From Nitrospira_D sp035465795 (lineage in GTDB: Bacteria; Nitrospirota; Nitrospiria; Nitrospirales; Nitrospiraceae): a stretch of 64,000 nt of DNA. The notes beneath the pieces were generated by a model. It saw nothing but the letters and a program-made list of their open reading frames with translations, was not told the DNA's origin and did no database searches. Below are positions 1-8,995 of this stretch, piece after piece. The stretch lies in assembly GCF_049546785.1 (NCBI RefSeq), contig NZ_JBMWAN010000002.1:744001-808000 (forward strand), in the 5' to 3' direction. Both the position numbers and the translations under genes were made by a program. Each line of letters opens with the position of its first letter. Position 1 is the stretch's first letter.

Positions 1-1
1 A

Positions 2-211
2 CTGATCGTCGATGACGTGCTCACAAGCGGGGGCTCACTGTTGAAAGCGGTGACGACCGCGCGGGGGGCCGGCCTGAACGTGACGCATGCGCTGGTGATC
101 GTCGATCGCAACGAACAGGACGGGCGACGGAAGGTGGAGGCGGAAGGATTGACCGTCGTCAGTCTCCTGACTATCGACGACCTCATGCGGCATCAGGCGG
201 GCAGGAAGTAA
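2..211 (+). CDS. pyrE: Orotate phosphoribosyltransferase, C-terminal part
   Basis: The window opens inside this gene; only about 69 C-terminal residues are present, in frame from base 2. The PRPP-binding loop LIVDDVLTSGGS is at the very start. It is followed by the alternating strand/helix pattern and the 'VIVDRNEQDGRRKVEAEGL' segment, which matches the end of OPRT enzymes (PyrE usually carries 'LVDREEGG...' here). OPRT makes orotidine 5'-phosphate from orotate and PRPP in cytosolic pyrimidine synthesis. Another phosphoribosyltransferase of the same fold is possible because the orotate-binding N-terminus lies outside the window. Confidence 0.8.
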   Translation: MIVDDVLTSGGSLLKAVTTARGAGLNVTHALVIVDRNEQDGRRKVEAEGLTVVSLLTIDDLMRHQAGRK

Positions 212-223
212 GGCTGCGGCCGT

Positions 224-574
224 CTACTTGCACTGGAATTGAATGGCCCACCGGCGTTCACGAACGAATTCCTGCGCCCCCTCCACTGCGCCGGCGACTC
301 GCGTGCGGCCTTTGGTTTCTCCTTCGCGGATGATGGTATAGGGTCCGTGGCATTTCTCTTTCATAATCGCGAAGGCTTCGGTCCTGAAAGAGGACAGCAG
401 CGCTCCCTGCTCCCCCTTGAACGGATAGACCACCACGCCGCCGTGCTCGGATTCCTGCAGGAGCTTGGCACCGTCCGCGCACCCACCCAGGAGGATGAGT
501 CCGGTGAGGCCCGCCGCTCTTGACCAGCCGTTGGATATCTTTTTAGGATGTAACCAGGCGTCGCAAGCTGCCAT
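224..574 (-). CDS. Small putative lipoprotein, function unknown
   Basis: About 116 residues from the ATG at 574. A short basic N-terminus is followed by a hydrophobic stretch ending in a lipobox (LILLGGC), so the protein is probably exported and lipid-anchored. The remaining ~85 residues are a small soluble domain with a Cys near the C-terminus (ends FQCK). No family is recognised. No clear Shine-Dalgarno precedes this ATG. An in-frame reading extends up to 637, but that would run across the start of the divergent rhodanese gene, so the shorter form is preferred. The two genes are divergent, with only 28 bases between their starts. Confidence 0.55.
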   Translation of the reverse strand: MAACDAWLHPKKISNGWSRAAGLTGLILLGGCADGAKLLQESEHGGVVVYPFKGEQGALLSSFRTEAFAIMKEKCHGPYTIIREGETKGRTRVAGAVEGAQEFVRERRWAIQFQCK

Positions 575-602
575 GGTGACGGCATCAGACAAGGAGGATG
601 AA

Positions 603-1028
603 ATGAGGCGTTTGGTTTGGGCGCTCATGGGAGTCACGCTTATGGCCAGCCTGGCAGTGGCTGGATCCGTGTGGTCTTACCATTCTTATCTGCTCTCCGT
701 CCAGCAGCTGCAGGCCGGTTTGGCGAAGGCCGGGACACCGGAGAAAAAAGGATTCGTGCTCGTTGATGTCCGGACACCGGAAGAGCATCGGGCCGGCATG
801 ATTCCGGGGACGGATTTCAATATCGACTTCCGTGAGATCAAGACCCGGCACCGCGAGTTGGGTGTGCAGCCCGACGATCATATCGTGGTCTATTGTCAGT
901 CCGGGCATCGCAGTAACATTGCCGCCGAAACCTTGGCGGATTTGGGCTATCGCCATGTCTACAATGTCGCCGGCAGCATGAATGCCTGGAGTGAAGCAGG
1001 ATTTCCGGTCGATCGCCCCGGTCGCTAG
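603..1028 (+). CDS. Membrane-anchored rhodanese-like domain protein
   Basis: 141 residues. The start at 603 follows a strong ribosome site (AAGGAGG at 591-597). Residues ~3-25 form one hydrophobic signal or anchor segment, so the domain probably faces the periplasm. The rest is a single rhodanese domain: 'VLVDVRTPEEHRAGMIPG' in the first half and an active-site loop with cysteine, CQSGHRS, followed by the typical 'AAETLADLGY' helix. Single-domain rhodaneses carry persulfide sulfur between donors and acceptors; the substrate here is unknown. The active-site cysteine is intact, so it should be catalytically competent. An upstream in-frame extension to 465 overlaps the divergent lipoprotein gene and was rejected. 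Confidence 0.85.
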   Translation: MRRLVWALMGVTLMASLAVAGSVWSYHSYLLSVQQLQAGLAKAGTPEKKGFVLVDVRTPEEHRAGMIPGTDFNIDFREIKTRHRELGVQPDDHIVVYCQSGHRSNIAAETLADLGYRHVYNVAGSMNAWSEAGFPVDRPGR

Positions 1029-1216
1029 CCTTCTGTTGTCCGACGATCCATGAGGGGGGTCGGTGAGGGCTCTGACGGGAGACTTTGGATCATCGGCTTC
1101 TTGACCGACCCCATGCCGGTATTCCTCGCGGTCCCCTTCCTGCCGATGTCCGGAGCATGACTCTGAGGGGCCGCCGGATATCTTTCAACTGCTCGCTCGT
1201 CCAAGAAGTTGTATGG

Positions 1217-2158
1217 CTAATGCTTCGGCGCCTGCCCGCTCGAAGAAGCGGGCGTTTCTCGACGGCTCATGCCGATCACCGCAGGCAGGGGAATGTGTGG
1301 GCCGGACGTTCCTGCGAACAAATCCCTCCATGAGGTTCGTTGGGGGCTGGGTGTCCCCTCTGCCCACAGGGCATCGGATACGAGAAGATCGGAAGATGAC
1401 CCTCCATCCATGGCCATGGCGACACGGATGGAAGGGAAGGCGTCACGGAGACATTGACCGACTCCGTGGAGGGTAACCAATCCGCGGCTCTTGAACACTA
1501 GAATGTGGCCATTGCGGCTTTCGGCCACGAGCGTTTGATAGGCCAGTTTGCCTGTCTGCCGAACGCGGATGGTCCCGGTTTTATCGAGGAGCATGAGTGA
1601 TTGTGCCGCCTCGCGATAGGATGGTGCCTCTTCGTGGAAGGAATCGATCGTCAGGTCGAGGACTCGGGCATTGGGCCTGGTCGCCGGTTCTGCCGGCTCC
1701 GCAACAAAGAGTCCGTGCCAGGAGGGGTGGCGGCGGCTTCCCAGTGAGCGGCCGTCCTTCAGCAAGAGACCGAGATAGGCGAAATTCTCCCGAAATAAGC
1801 CCGCGTTGAAGACGACTTCATGGTGGGTTCGTTTCTGCCATTCTTCAATAGCGGGGGGGTATGCGAATCCCTCCTGCGCATAGTGGTGGACGGAAAAACG
1901 ATACCGTTCCGGATCGGCGTCGACGACCAGAAGGGAGTCGATGTCCGGACAGCGTTCGCGTGGCTGCCAGACCGACACAGCCAATCCGTCTCCAATGGAC
2001 TCCCATTGGGGGGATTGGGCAAAGGAGTGAGGCGTGGCCAAGAGGGCGAGAATGAGGGAGAGGACCAGGGGGACAAGGCCTGTGCTTCCTCGCCCGGGTT
2101 GACGGGCGAATCTGTTGTATAAGCCCGATGATAAAGGGTACTGCCGGAGGAAGCTCAT
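1217..2158 (-). CDS. Exported phosphodiester glycosidase (NAGPA-type) domain protein
   Basis: 313 residues from the ATG at 2158. An N-terminal hydrophobic signal sequence (~residues 27-48, ending in SFAQS) directs export. The body resembles the phosphodiester glycosidase/NAGPA (DUF2233) family: 'NAGLFRENFAYLGLLLKDGR' in the first half, and near the end 'AMAMDGGSSSDLLV', the conserved Asp-Gly-Gly-Ser motif of the family. Members hydrolyse sugar-phosphodiester bonds, and in bacteria they are often linked to envelope polysaccharides. The gene starts 20 bases after the hybrid kinase stop on the same strand and may be co-transcribed. In-frame codons upstream to 2335 lie inside the kinase gene, and no good ribosome site marks them. 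Confidence 0.7.
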   Translation of the reverse strand: MSFLRQYPLSSGLYNRFARQPGRGSTGLVPLVLSLILALLATPHSFAQSPQWESIGDGLAVSVWQPRERCPDIDSLLVVDADPERYRFSVHHYAQEGFAYPPAIEEWQKRTHHEVVFNAGLFRENFAYLGLLLKDGRSLGSRRHPSWHGLFVAEPAEPATRPNARVLDLTIDSFHEEAPSYREAAQSLMLLDKTGTIRVRQTGKLAYQTLVAESRNGHILVFKSRGLVTLHGVGQCLRDAFPSIRVAMAMDGGSSSDLLVSDALWAEGTPSPQRTSWRDLFAGTSGPHIPLPAVIGMSRRETPASSSGQAPKH

Positions 2159-2177
2159 GCTGGCTCGCTGCCTGTGA

Positions 2178-3785
2178 TTAATGAGTAGAGAGTTCGTGGA
2201 CTGGTGATGATTGCCGGGTTTCAGCGGTGTGGTCGAGCAGTTGCCGGATGCGTTGAGCGATGAGTTCCGGCGTGAAGGGTTTTTGGAGATAATCGCTGGA
2301 GGGGTCGCTTGATCCGATGCCGATATCATCCGCATAGCCGGATATAAAGAGGAGCTTCAGATCCGGCTTCAAGATCCGAAGATGTTGGGCGAGTTCGGTC
2401 CCGCTCATCCCCGGCATGACGACGTCGGTGATGAGCATTTGAATGTTCCCGATTTGCTGTGAGGCGATCAGGCAGGCTTCCAGACCGTTCCGGGACTCGA
2501 TCACGCGATAGCCCAGCGTTCTCAGCCCATCCCGAACCAGCTCGCGCACCGATTGGTCGTCTTCCACTAACAGGAGAGTCTCATGACCTCGAATCGAAGA
2601 ATGGAAAGGCTCGTGGGGAGGCGGCTGCACGATGCGTGATTGCATGCTGGGAAAATAGACATCGAAGCGGCTTCCCTGCCCCACCTGACTGCTCACATCG
2701 ATGCCCCCTCCGCTTTGCGTGACAATCCCATAGACCATCGACAGTCCCAGCCCCGTGCCTCTGCCGTCGTGCCTGCTGGTAAAGAACGGCTCGAAAATAT
2801 GAGCTAGCACCTCAGGCGCCATCCCTCTTCCTGTGTCGGCCACGGAGAGTCTTACATAGGGCCCGAGAGTCAAAGCTCGCGCGTAATACATGGGCGTGTG
2901 TGCCAGTTCGACCAGCGCGGTGTGAATGACGAGCTGTCCGCCTTTCGGCATGGCGTCGCGCGCATTCACCACCAGGTTCATCAGGACTTGTTCGATCTGG
3001 GCCGGGTCCGCTCGGATCTGAAGATCCTGCGGGCTCAATGCGATGGTGAGATCGAGATCTTCACCGATCAGCCGGCGCATCATCGTCTCAAAATTGGTGA
3101 TGAGCGGATTCAGGGAGAGGACCTTCGGTTTCGAGGGCTGCTGCCGGCTGAAGGTCAGGAGTTGACGGATCAAGGCGGCGGCCCGATCCCCTGCCTGGTG
3201 GATTTCTTGTATCCGCCCGCGCACTGGATCGTCGGGATGGAGTTCGCCAAGAAGCCCCTGCCCATGTCCCATGATGACCGTGAGGAGGTTGTTGAAGTCG
3301 TGCGCGAGGCCTCCCGCCAATCGGCCGACGGCTTCCAATTTCTGCGCCTGGCGTAACTGCTTTTCGCTTTGGCGGAGGGCCTGCTCGACTCGTTTGCGCT
3401 CCAGGCGGTCCTCCAATTCCCTCAGCGCCCGATGAATGGAGGGGACGAGACGGCCGAGACGTTGTTTGAGGATATAGTCGGTGGCGCCGCGCTTGACCGC
3501 ATCGATCGCGAGGTCCTTTCCAAGGGTGGTGGTGACGAAGAGAAACGGAATATCGGGACAGATTTGACGGGCGAGAGTCAGCGCAGTCAGGCCGTCAAAG
3601 CCCGGAATGGAATAGTCGGCCAGGATGGCGTCGAACTTCTTGCGTTTCAAGGCTTTGAGGAATGTGTCGGGCCGGTCGACACGGACCGCCTGGCAGGCAA
3701 TGCCTCCCTCGGTCAAAATCGAAACGATATGGTCGGCGTCGTCGGGATTGGCCTCAAGCTGGAGGAGTCTGAGGGAGGCCGTCAT
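2178..3785 (-). CDS. Hybrid sensor kinase, REC-HisKA-HATPase-REC
   Basis: 535 residues with no membrane segment. The order is: an N-terminal receiver (residues ~5-120, phospho-acceptor Asp57 in LADYSIPG); a short coiled coil (~120-150); HisKA with the phosphorylated His162 in GGLAHDFNNLL; a HATPase with N box (NLVVNARDAM), G1 (DTGRGM) and G2 (GRGTGLGLSMVYG) motifs; and a C-terminal receiver (~405-520, ITDVVMPGMSG). All catalytic residues appear present. The protein has no sensor domain, so its input probably comes by phosphotransfer to the first receiver. No output regulator is adjacent. The downstream gene on the same strand is the NAGPA-type protein. Confidence 0.9.
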   Translation of the reverse strand: MTASLRLLQLEANPDDADHIVSILTEGGIACQAVRVDRPDTFLKALKRKKFDAILADYSIPGFDGLTALTLARQICPDIPFLFVTTTLGKDLAIDAVKRGATDYILKQRLGRLVPSIHRALRELEDRLERKRVEQALRQSEKQLRQAQKLEAVGRLAGGLAHDFNNLLTVIMGHGQGLLGELHPDDPVRGRIQEIHQAGDRAAALIRQLLTFSRQQPSKPKVLSLNPLITNFETMMRRLIGEDLDLTIALSPQDLQIRADPAQIEQVLMNLVVNARDAMPKGGQLVIHTALVELAHTPMYYARALTLGPYVRLSVADTGRGMAPEVLAHIFEPFFTSRHDGRGTGLGLSMVYGIVTQSGGGIDVSSQVGQGSRFDVYFPSMQSRIVQPPPHEPFHSSIRGHETLLLVEDDQSVRELVRDGLRTLGYRVIESRNGLEACLIASQQIGNIQMLITDVVMPGMSGTELAQHLRILKPDLKLLFISGYADDIGIGSSDPSSDYLQKPFTPELIAQRIRQLLDHTAETRQSSPVHELSTH

Positions 3786-4190
3786 AGCGCCTCACCTCCT
3801 GCTGCCAGGGTGTTGTGTTGAATGAAGATATCGGGGGATCCGGTTGTGGAAGAGGGTTGTAAAGGGGCGTGAGTCTCCGGCGGAGATGCCGGAACGATCC
3901 GGTGGAGAAAGTGGAATCGTACGCATTCTTGATGGTCATCGATCATGCGCGGGTGACAGAAGGTAGCGCGATCGGGCGTAGATGGGGTGAAAGAGACCGG
4001 AAGGAAAGAGAACTCGGAGGCCTCGGCCAGCCGATGGACGGAACGGTACGGTTGATCATGCGTCGCTGTGTCCATAGAGGGAGACAAACTGCGCCGTCAG
4101 AGCCTATGGAAAACGATGAGGCGCACTCTACTCTTGTTGCGCGCGGGCTGCAAGAGGTAGATGGCGGCGACGGTTCAAAATCGAGGGGGG
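3786..4190. other. Intergenic region without a convincing gene
   Basis: About 405 bases between the kinase start and the nuoN stop. Short open frames exist on both strands, but none has a recognisable domain, signal peptide or ribosome site with protein-like composition. No convincing Rho-independent terminator was seen behind nuoN. The promoter of the kinase gene is expected here but no good -35/-10 pair stands out. Confidence 0.5.
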
Positions 4191-5687
4191 CTAGCCGCCA
4201 AAGTGCGAGACCGGGGGGATTATCGTGGCGGCCGGGGTTCCGAAATGAGAGAACATCATCGTGGCCGACACGACCCAGTCAATGAAGGGCTGGGGATAGA
4301 TACCGATCAGCAGTGTGCCGGCGAGGCTGATGTAGACGACGGCCTTCAGCGGGGCTGAAATGGCGATGGGCGCGGGATCGTGAGGTTCGGCGATATACAT
4401 CTTCTTCACCACGATGAGGTAATAGTACATCGAGATGACGATGTTGATCAGGCCGACGGTAATGAGGGTATAGAGTCCCTCCTTGATCGCCGAGACGAAG
4501 ATATAGAGTTTGCCGATAAATCCGGCCAGCGGAGGGACTCCGGCCAGGGAGAGGAGAAAGAGCAGCATGGAGAAGGCCAGAAAGGGTGACCGACGGTTCA
4601 GGCCGCTGTAGTCGTCGATCTCTTCGCTGCCGATGGAATGGCTGACGGCGATGACGACCGCGAACGCGCCGATATTCGCAAAGAGATAGGTCAGAAGATA
4701 AAACAGAATGGCATCGTTACTCATCTTGGTTCCGGCGGCCAATCCGATGAGGACGTTGCCGATTTGTGCGATGCCGGAGTAGGCCAGGAGTCGTTTGATG
4801 TTCGTTTGCGCGATGGCGACGATATTGGCATAGGTCATCGAGAGGATCGAGGTGGCCGCGAGTAACAACACCCACATGGGTTTAAAGGACGCCAGCGCAA
4901 CGAAGAACATGCGGAGGAGAATGGCGAAGGCGGCTCCCTTCGGCGCGATGGAGAGAAACGCCGTCACGGGCGTGGGCGATCCGTGGTAGGTGTCGGGAAT
5001 CCAGGAATGAAAGGGCACGGCGCCGATTTTGAACCCGAGGGCCGCGAAGATGAGCAGGAACCCGATGATCAGGCCGGGGGTCGCTTGGGCGGACGCCATA
5101 TCGGAGAAGACGAGCTTGCCGGTTTCCCCATAGACAAGGCTGATGCCGTACCCCAGCAGTCCCGCGGCAAAGACCCCGAGGATAAAGAATTTGAGGCCGG
5201 CTTCGTTCGAGGCCACATCGTCCCGGAGATAGGCCACAAGAACGTAGAAGCCGAAAGTGGAAAACTCCAACGTGACAAAGAGAGAGAGGAGGTCGTTGGC
5301 GGAGGCCATGAACATCATGCCGAGAGCCGACATGACCACCAGAAAGTAATATTCACCGCGGAAGAAGGCAAACTTATGGACGAACTCGATGGATGCGAGG
5401 ATGACCAGGATGCTTGCGCCGACGATAAACATTTTGAAGAACAGCGCCATCCGGTCGAGCACGTACATGTTGGCGAAGAGCGCGCCGGTGACATGGTTGA
5501 TGTCAAGCCAGGCGAGGCATGCGAGGGTCGCGACGAGCCCGGCGATACTGAAATAGGCCAACTGCTCCTTGGGCAGGCGGGGGAATGCAAAGTCGGCGAT
5601 CAGGACGAGGCAGAGCCAGACAGTCAGCACAATCTCCGGCAGGAGCAGCAGGAGATCGGACAGCGACATGTTCAATTCAAAATTCAT
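4191..5687 (-). CDS. nuoN: NADH-quinone oxidoreductase subunit N
   Basis: 498 residues, nearly all membrane helices (about 14), a member of the Mrp-antiporter-like proton-pumping subunits. Family landmarks: 'FVTLEFSTFGFYVLVAYLR' with the TM5 glutamate, 'PFHSWIPDTYHGSPTPVTAF' and the lysine-bearing 'IKRLLAYSGIAQIGNVLIG'. It sits in the membrane arm next to NuoK. It is the last gene of the twelve-gene nuo operon, 30 bases after the second nuoM, and its length is normal for NuoN. Confidence 0.95.
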   Translation of the reverse strand: MNFELNMSLSDLLLLLPEIVLTVWLCLVLIADFAFPRLPKEQLAYFSIAGLVATLACLAWLDINHVTGALFANMYVLDRMALFFKMFIVGASILVILASIEFVHKFAFFRGEYYFLVVMSALGMMFMASANDLLSLFVTLEFSTFGFYVLVAYLRDDVASNEAGLKFFILGVFAAGLLGYGISLVYGETGKLVFSDMASAQATPGLIIGFLLIFAALGFKIGAVPFHSWIPDTYHGSPTPVTAFLSIAPKGAAFAILLRMFFVALASFKPMWVLLLAATSILSMTYANIVAIAQTNIKRLLAYSGIAQIGNVLIGLAAGTKMSNDAILFYLLTYLFANIGAFAVVIAVSHSIGSEEIDDYSGLNRRSPFLAFSMLLFLLSLAGVPPLAGFIGKLYIFVSAIKEGLYTLITVGLINIVISMYYYLIVVKKMYIAEPHDPAPIAISAPLKAVVYISLAGTLLIGIYPQPFIDWVVSATMMFSHFGTPAATIIPPVSHFGG

Positions 5688-5717
5688 AGCATCGACTTGT
5701 ACATCGTCAGACGTACC

Positions 5718-7394
5718 CTATTCTGTCATCCGTTCCTGGTGAAGCTGCACCCCTCGTGCAGCCAATTGTTCCTGTACCGATTCAGCGGGGGGCAAGGGGG
5801 CGGGGGCGGCAGCCACCGGGACGACGTGGGTGATTCTGGCAATGAGGGGATCCACGCCTGAGCGGACGACATTGTATAAGTGCATGGGAAAGAGTCCGAA
5901 GCCCACGCTTACGGAAATCATGATGAGCAGGGGTAGCCGATCCACCGCGGAGACGGCATCGTGGGAGTGGCTGTATTTCTGATCCATGGGACCATAGAAC
6001 AACCCCCGCATCATCTTGAACAGGTAGGCAAGGGTCAGGACGATCCCGAGGACCGCGACGATGACCTGGAGCGGATACTTGTTCCAGCTGCCCACGATGA
6101 TCATGATTTCCGCGATAAAATTGACGGTCCCCGGCATGCCGATGGAGGCCATACAGCCGACGACGAAACAGGCGGAGATAAACGGCATCTTGTTCGATAG
6201 ACCGCCCAGAGAAGGGATGTCGCGGGTGTGGGTCTGGTCGTAGACCCAGCCGGCCATCGCGAAGAGCATCCCTGTCGCCATGGCGTGGGCGAACATATAG
6301 ATGACGGCTCCGCTGAGGCTGATATAGTCCAGCGCGGCCATACCGAGAAAGACATAGCCCATGTGGCTGGAGCTGGAATAGCCGATGACGTACTTGGTGT
6401 CTTTGGCGTAGAAGGCGACGAAGCCGCCGTAGATGATGCTGAACATGCAGAGCACCGCCGCCATCGGCATCATCTCGCGGGTGGTCTCCGGCAGAATTTC
6501 GAAGGCCACCCGAATAATCGAGAAATGGCCCAGCTTCATGAGCACGCCGGCGTGGAGCATGCTCGTTGCCGCAGGGGCTGCGGCATGTCCGACGGGGGAC
6601 CATGAATGGAGGGGCCAGAGCGGAGCAATGGAGGCAAAGCCGAAGAAAATGAGCACCCAGATAATCTTGTCGAGGGTGGTGCCCAGGACAGGAATATTCA
6701 TCAGGTGGGCCTGCTCACGGAGCACGAGGATATCGAAGGTGTTGAGCCCTGAATACTTGTAGATCAGCAGAATACCCATGAGGGCTGCCACGGCAAACGC
6801 CGAGAGAAACAGTACGAGCTTCATCGCGGCGTACTCTTTGCTGTTCGAGCCGAAATTGAAGATGAATCCGACCGAGTCGCGTTGCTTCAAACCTTCCGGA
6901 TCGGTCATCTCCAGATATTTCTTCGTATGGCTCCCCCACATGCCGAGCAGGAGGTACATGGGGATGACCGACATCTCATAGAAGAAGTACAGGAAGAACA
7001 GATCGAGGGACATGAACACGCCGATCGTCGCGGCGGCCAGAATCAGAATCCAGATATAGAACTCTTTGGTCCGGTCTTTCACATGCCAGGAGACGAAGAT
7101 CCCGGCGAAGAGCAGGATCGAGGAGGCGAGGACTAAGGGGGTACCGATTCCGTCGACGCCCAGATAGAGGGAGATCCCCAACTGGCGAGACCATTCAAAT
7201 TTCTGGATGAACTGAAACCCGCCTTTGACCGGGTCGTAGGCGTAAAACAGATAAATGGAGGCGATGAGGGAGACAAAGGCCGATCCGGCGGCGATTCCGC
7301 GGACGAGCATGGCCTGGCGGTTCGAGACGAAGATGAGCGCCAAGGCTCCGACGAACGGAGCGAACAGAATATAGAGTAATGCGTAGTCACCCAT
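5718..7394 (-). CDS. nuoM: NADH-quinone oxidoreductase subunit M, second copy (M2)
   Basis: 558 residues, about 14 membrane helices. It keeps the NuoM plan: TM5 Glu140 in FFYEMSVIPMYLLLG, the lysine of TM8 in LHAGVLMKLGHF, and 'VIGYSSSSHMGYVFLGMAA'. It differs clearly from the neighbouring nuoM. There is an extra ~30-residue hydrophilic loop at ~155-186 right after TM5, and the usual 'PFHTWLPDAH' segment reads PLWPLHSWSPVGHAAAP. There is also an Ala/Pro-rich hydrophilic C-tail. The gene lies 5 bases behind the first nuoM, so both are made from one message. Two NuoM in one cluster is the mark of the 2M complex I, expected to hold four antiporter-like subunits (L, M, M2, N). Confidence 0.93.
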   Translation of the reverse strand: MGDYALLYILFAPFVGALALIFVSNRQAMLVRGIAAGSAFVSLIASIYLFYAYDPVKGGFQFIQKFEWSRQLGISLYLGVDGIGTPLVLASSILLFAGIFVSWHVKDRTKEFYIWILILAAATIGVFMSLDLFFLYFFYEMSVIPMYLLLGMWGSHTKKYLEMTDPEGLKQRDSVGFIFNFGSNSKEYAAMKLVLFLSAFAVAALMGILLIYKYSGLNTFDILVLREQAHLMNIPVLGTTLDKIIWVLIFFGFASIAPLWPLHSWSPVGHAAAPAATSMLHAGVLMKLGHFSIIRVAFEILPETTREMMPMAAVLCMFSIIYGGFVAFYAKDTKYVIGYSSSSHMGYVFLGMAALDYISLSGAVIYMFAHAMATGMLFAMAGWVYDQTHTRDIPSLGGLSNKMPFISACFVVGCMASIGMPGTVNFIAEIMIIVGSWNKYPLQVIVAVLGIVLTLAYLFKMMRGLFYGPMDQKYSHSHDAVSAVDRLPLLIMISVSVGFGLFPMHLYNVVRSGVDPLIARITHVVPVAAAPAPLPPAESVQEQLAARGVQLHQERMTE

Positions 7395-7399
7395 GGGTT

Positions 7400-8959
7400 C
7401 TAGTGATCCTGTCGTTGAACGGAGTCAGTCAGCGATGCCACCGTGCCGTGGTCGAGGCGGTCGACCAGGGCTTGGATGGAGCCGTTCATGATGCGGAGGA
7501 ACGGGGACGGATAAAGCCCGATCCAGAGAATCATGACGGACAGTGAGACGGCGATGATCATTTCGCGGAGTTGCAGGTCGACCATGGTGCTCTTGACGGC
7601 TTTGCCGAGAGGCCCGAGGATCGCCCGTTCGTAGTACCAGAGAAAGTAGGCGGCACCGAAGACCACCCCGGTCACTGCAAAGGCGCCGTAGACCCAATTG
7701 GCTTTGAATGTTCCGAGAAGGATGAGGAATTCTCCGACGAATCCGTTCGTTCCTGGTAACCCGATGGAAGCAAGACCGATGAGCAAGAAGTAACTGGCGA
7801 GCAGCGGAACCTGTTTGGCCATGCCTCCGAAGGCAGAGAGATGGGTGGTCTGCTGCCGGGAATAGAGAAAGCCGGCGATGAAGAATAACCCGGCGGTGCT
7901 GAAGCCGAGATTGATCATGGTCAGGAGACTGCCCTGGAGTCCCTGGTAATTGAGGGCAAACAGGCCAATGACAATGAAGCCGAGGTGGCTGATGCTGCTG
8001 AAGGCCAAAAGGCGTCGGAAGTCCGGTTGAATGAGCGCCATGATGGCGCCATATAAGATGGCGGCAATGCCCAGACACATGAGGACCGCGACCACGGTCT
8101 GGCTCTTGGACGCATCCGGCAGGAGCGGGATGCTGAAGCGCATGAATCCGAAGGTACCCAGCTTCAGGCCGGCAAGGACTACGGCCATGCCGATGGGGCC
8201 TTCGAGCAGGGCATCCGGGAGCCAGGTGTGGAACGGGAAAACGGGCGCTTTGAAGGCGAAGCCCATGAACATCAGCCAGAAAATCAGGATCTGCTGGCTC
8301 AGGGGTATGGGAACGGCCAGGAGATCGAGCAGGTCAAACGAATAGACCTGCTCCGTATGGCGGAGGACGGCCCACTGGTGGAAATTCAGATTCAAGAGAG
8401 CGATCCCTACCAGCATGAATACGCTGCCGAGGAGCGTATAGAGGACGTACTTCAATGCCGCGTAATGCCGGTCTACTCCCCCGCCCCAGAGCTTGATGAG
8501 GAAGTAGCTGGGGATGAGCATCAATTCCCAGAAGACGAAGAAGAGGATCAGGTCCAATGAGACGAACACACCCATGGTGGTTGTCTCAAGGGCCAGGACA
8601 CACATCATGTAGAGTTTGACCTGCTGGCGAATGGTATCCCACGAATAGATGACGACCAGCACCGTCAGGAAGGCCGTGAGTCCGACGAACAACACGCTGA
8701 TGCCGTCTACGGCCAGGTGGTAGCTGATACCCAGTCCGGGAATCCAGCGGACATGCTCGGAAAACTGCATGGCGGCTGATTCCGGGATAAAGCGGATGAG
8801 GACAAAAATCGCGAGGGCCAATTCTACGAGGCTGATCGTGAGGGCCGAGGTCCTGACCATATCCTCATCTTCAAACAGCCAGAGGACGGCCGCTCCGATG
8901 ACCGGGAGAAAGAGCAGGCAGGACAAGATGGGGAAACCGGCTGCGAGTTCTTCTAACAT
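7400..8959 (-). CDS. nuoM: NADH-quinone oxidoreductase subunit M, first copy
   Basis: 519 residues, the length and plan of ordinary NuoM. Landmarks are the TM5 glutamate in FFVFWELMLIPSYFLIKLWG, 'FPFHTWLPDALLEGPIGMAV' and the lysine in VVLAGLKLGTFGFMRFS. It belongs to the proton-pumping membrane arm of complex I. It lies 36 bases after nuoL and immediately before the second nuoM. It is closer to canonical NuoM than the second copy, which suggests that the second copy is the derived additional subunit. Confidence 0.95.
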   Translation of the reverse strand: MLEELAAGFPILSCLLFLPVIGAAVLWLFEDEDMVRTSALTISLVELALAIFVLIRFIPESAAMQFSEHVRWIPGLGISYHLAVDGISVLFVGLTAFLTVLVVIYSWDTIRQQVKLYMMCVLALETTTMGVFVSLDLILFFVFWELMLIPSYFLIKLWGGGVDRHYAALKYVLYTLLGSVFMLVGIALLNLNFHQWAVLRHTEQVYSFDLLDLLAVPIPLSQQILIFWLMFMGFAFKAPVFPFHTWLPDALLEGPIGMAVVLAGLKLGTFGFMRFSIPLLPDASKSQTVVAVLMCLGIAAILYGAIMALIQPDFRRLLAFSSISHLGFIVIGLFALNYQGLQGSLLTMINLGFSTAGLFFIAGFLYSRQQTTHLSAFGGMAKQVPLLASYFLLIGLASIGLPGTNGFVGEFLILLGTFKANWVYGAFAVTGVVFGAAYFLWYYERAILGPLGKAVKSTMVDLQLREMIIAVSLSVMILWIGLYPSPFLRIMNGSIQALVDRLDHGTVASLTDSVQRQDH

Positions 8960-8995
8960 GGGTGCTGTGATGCCTCGACGATCATAGGATCCGGG

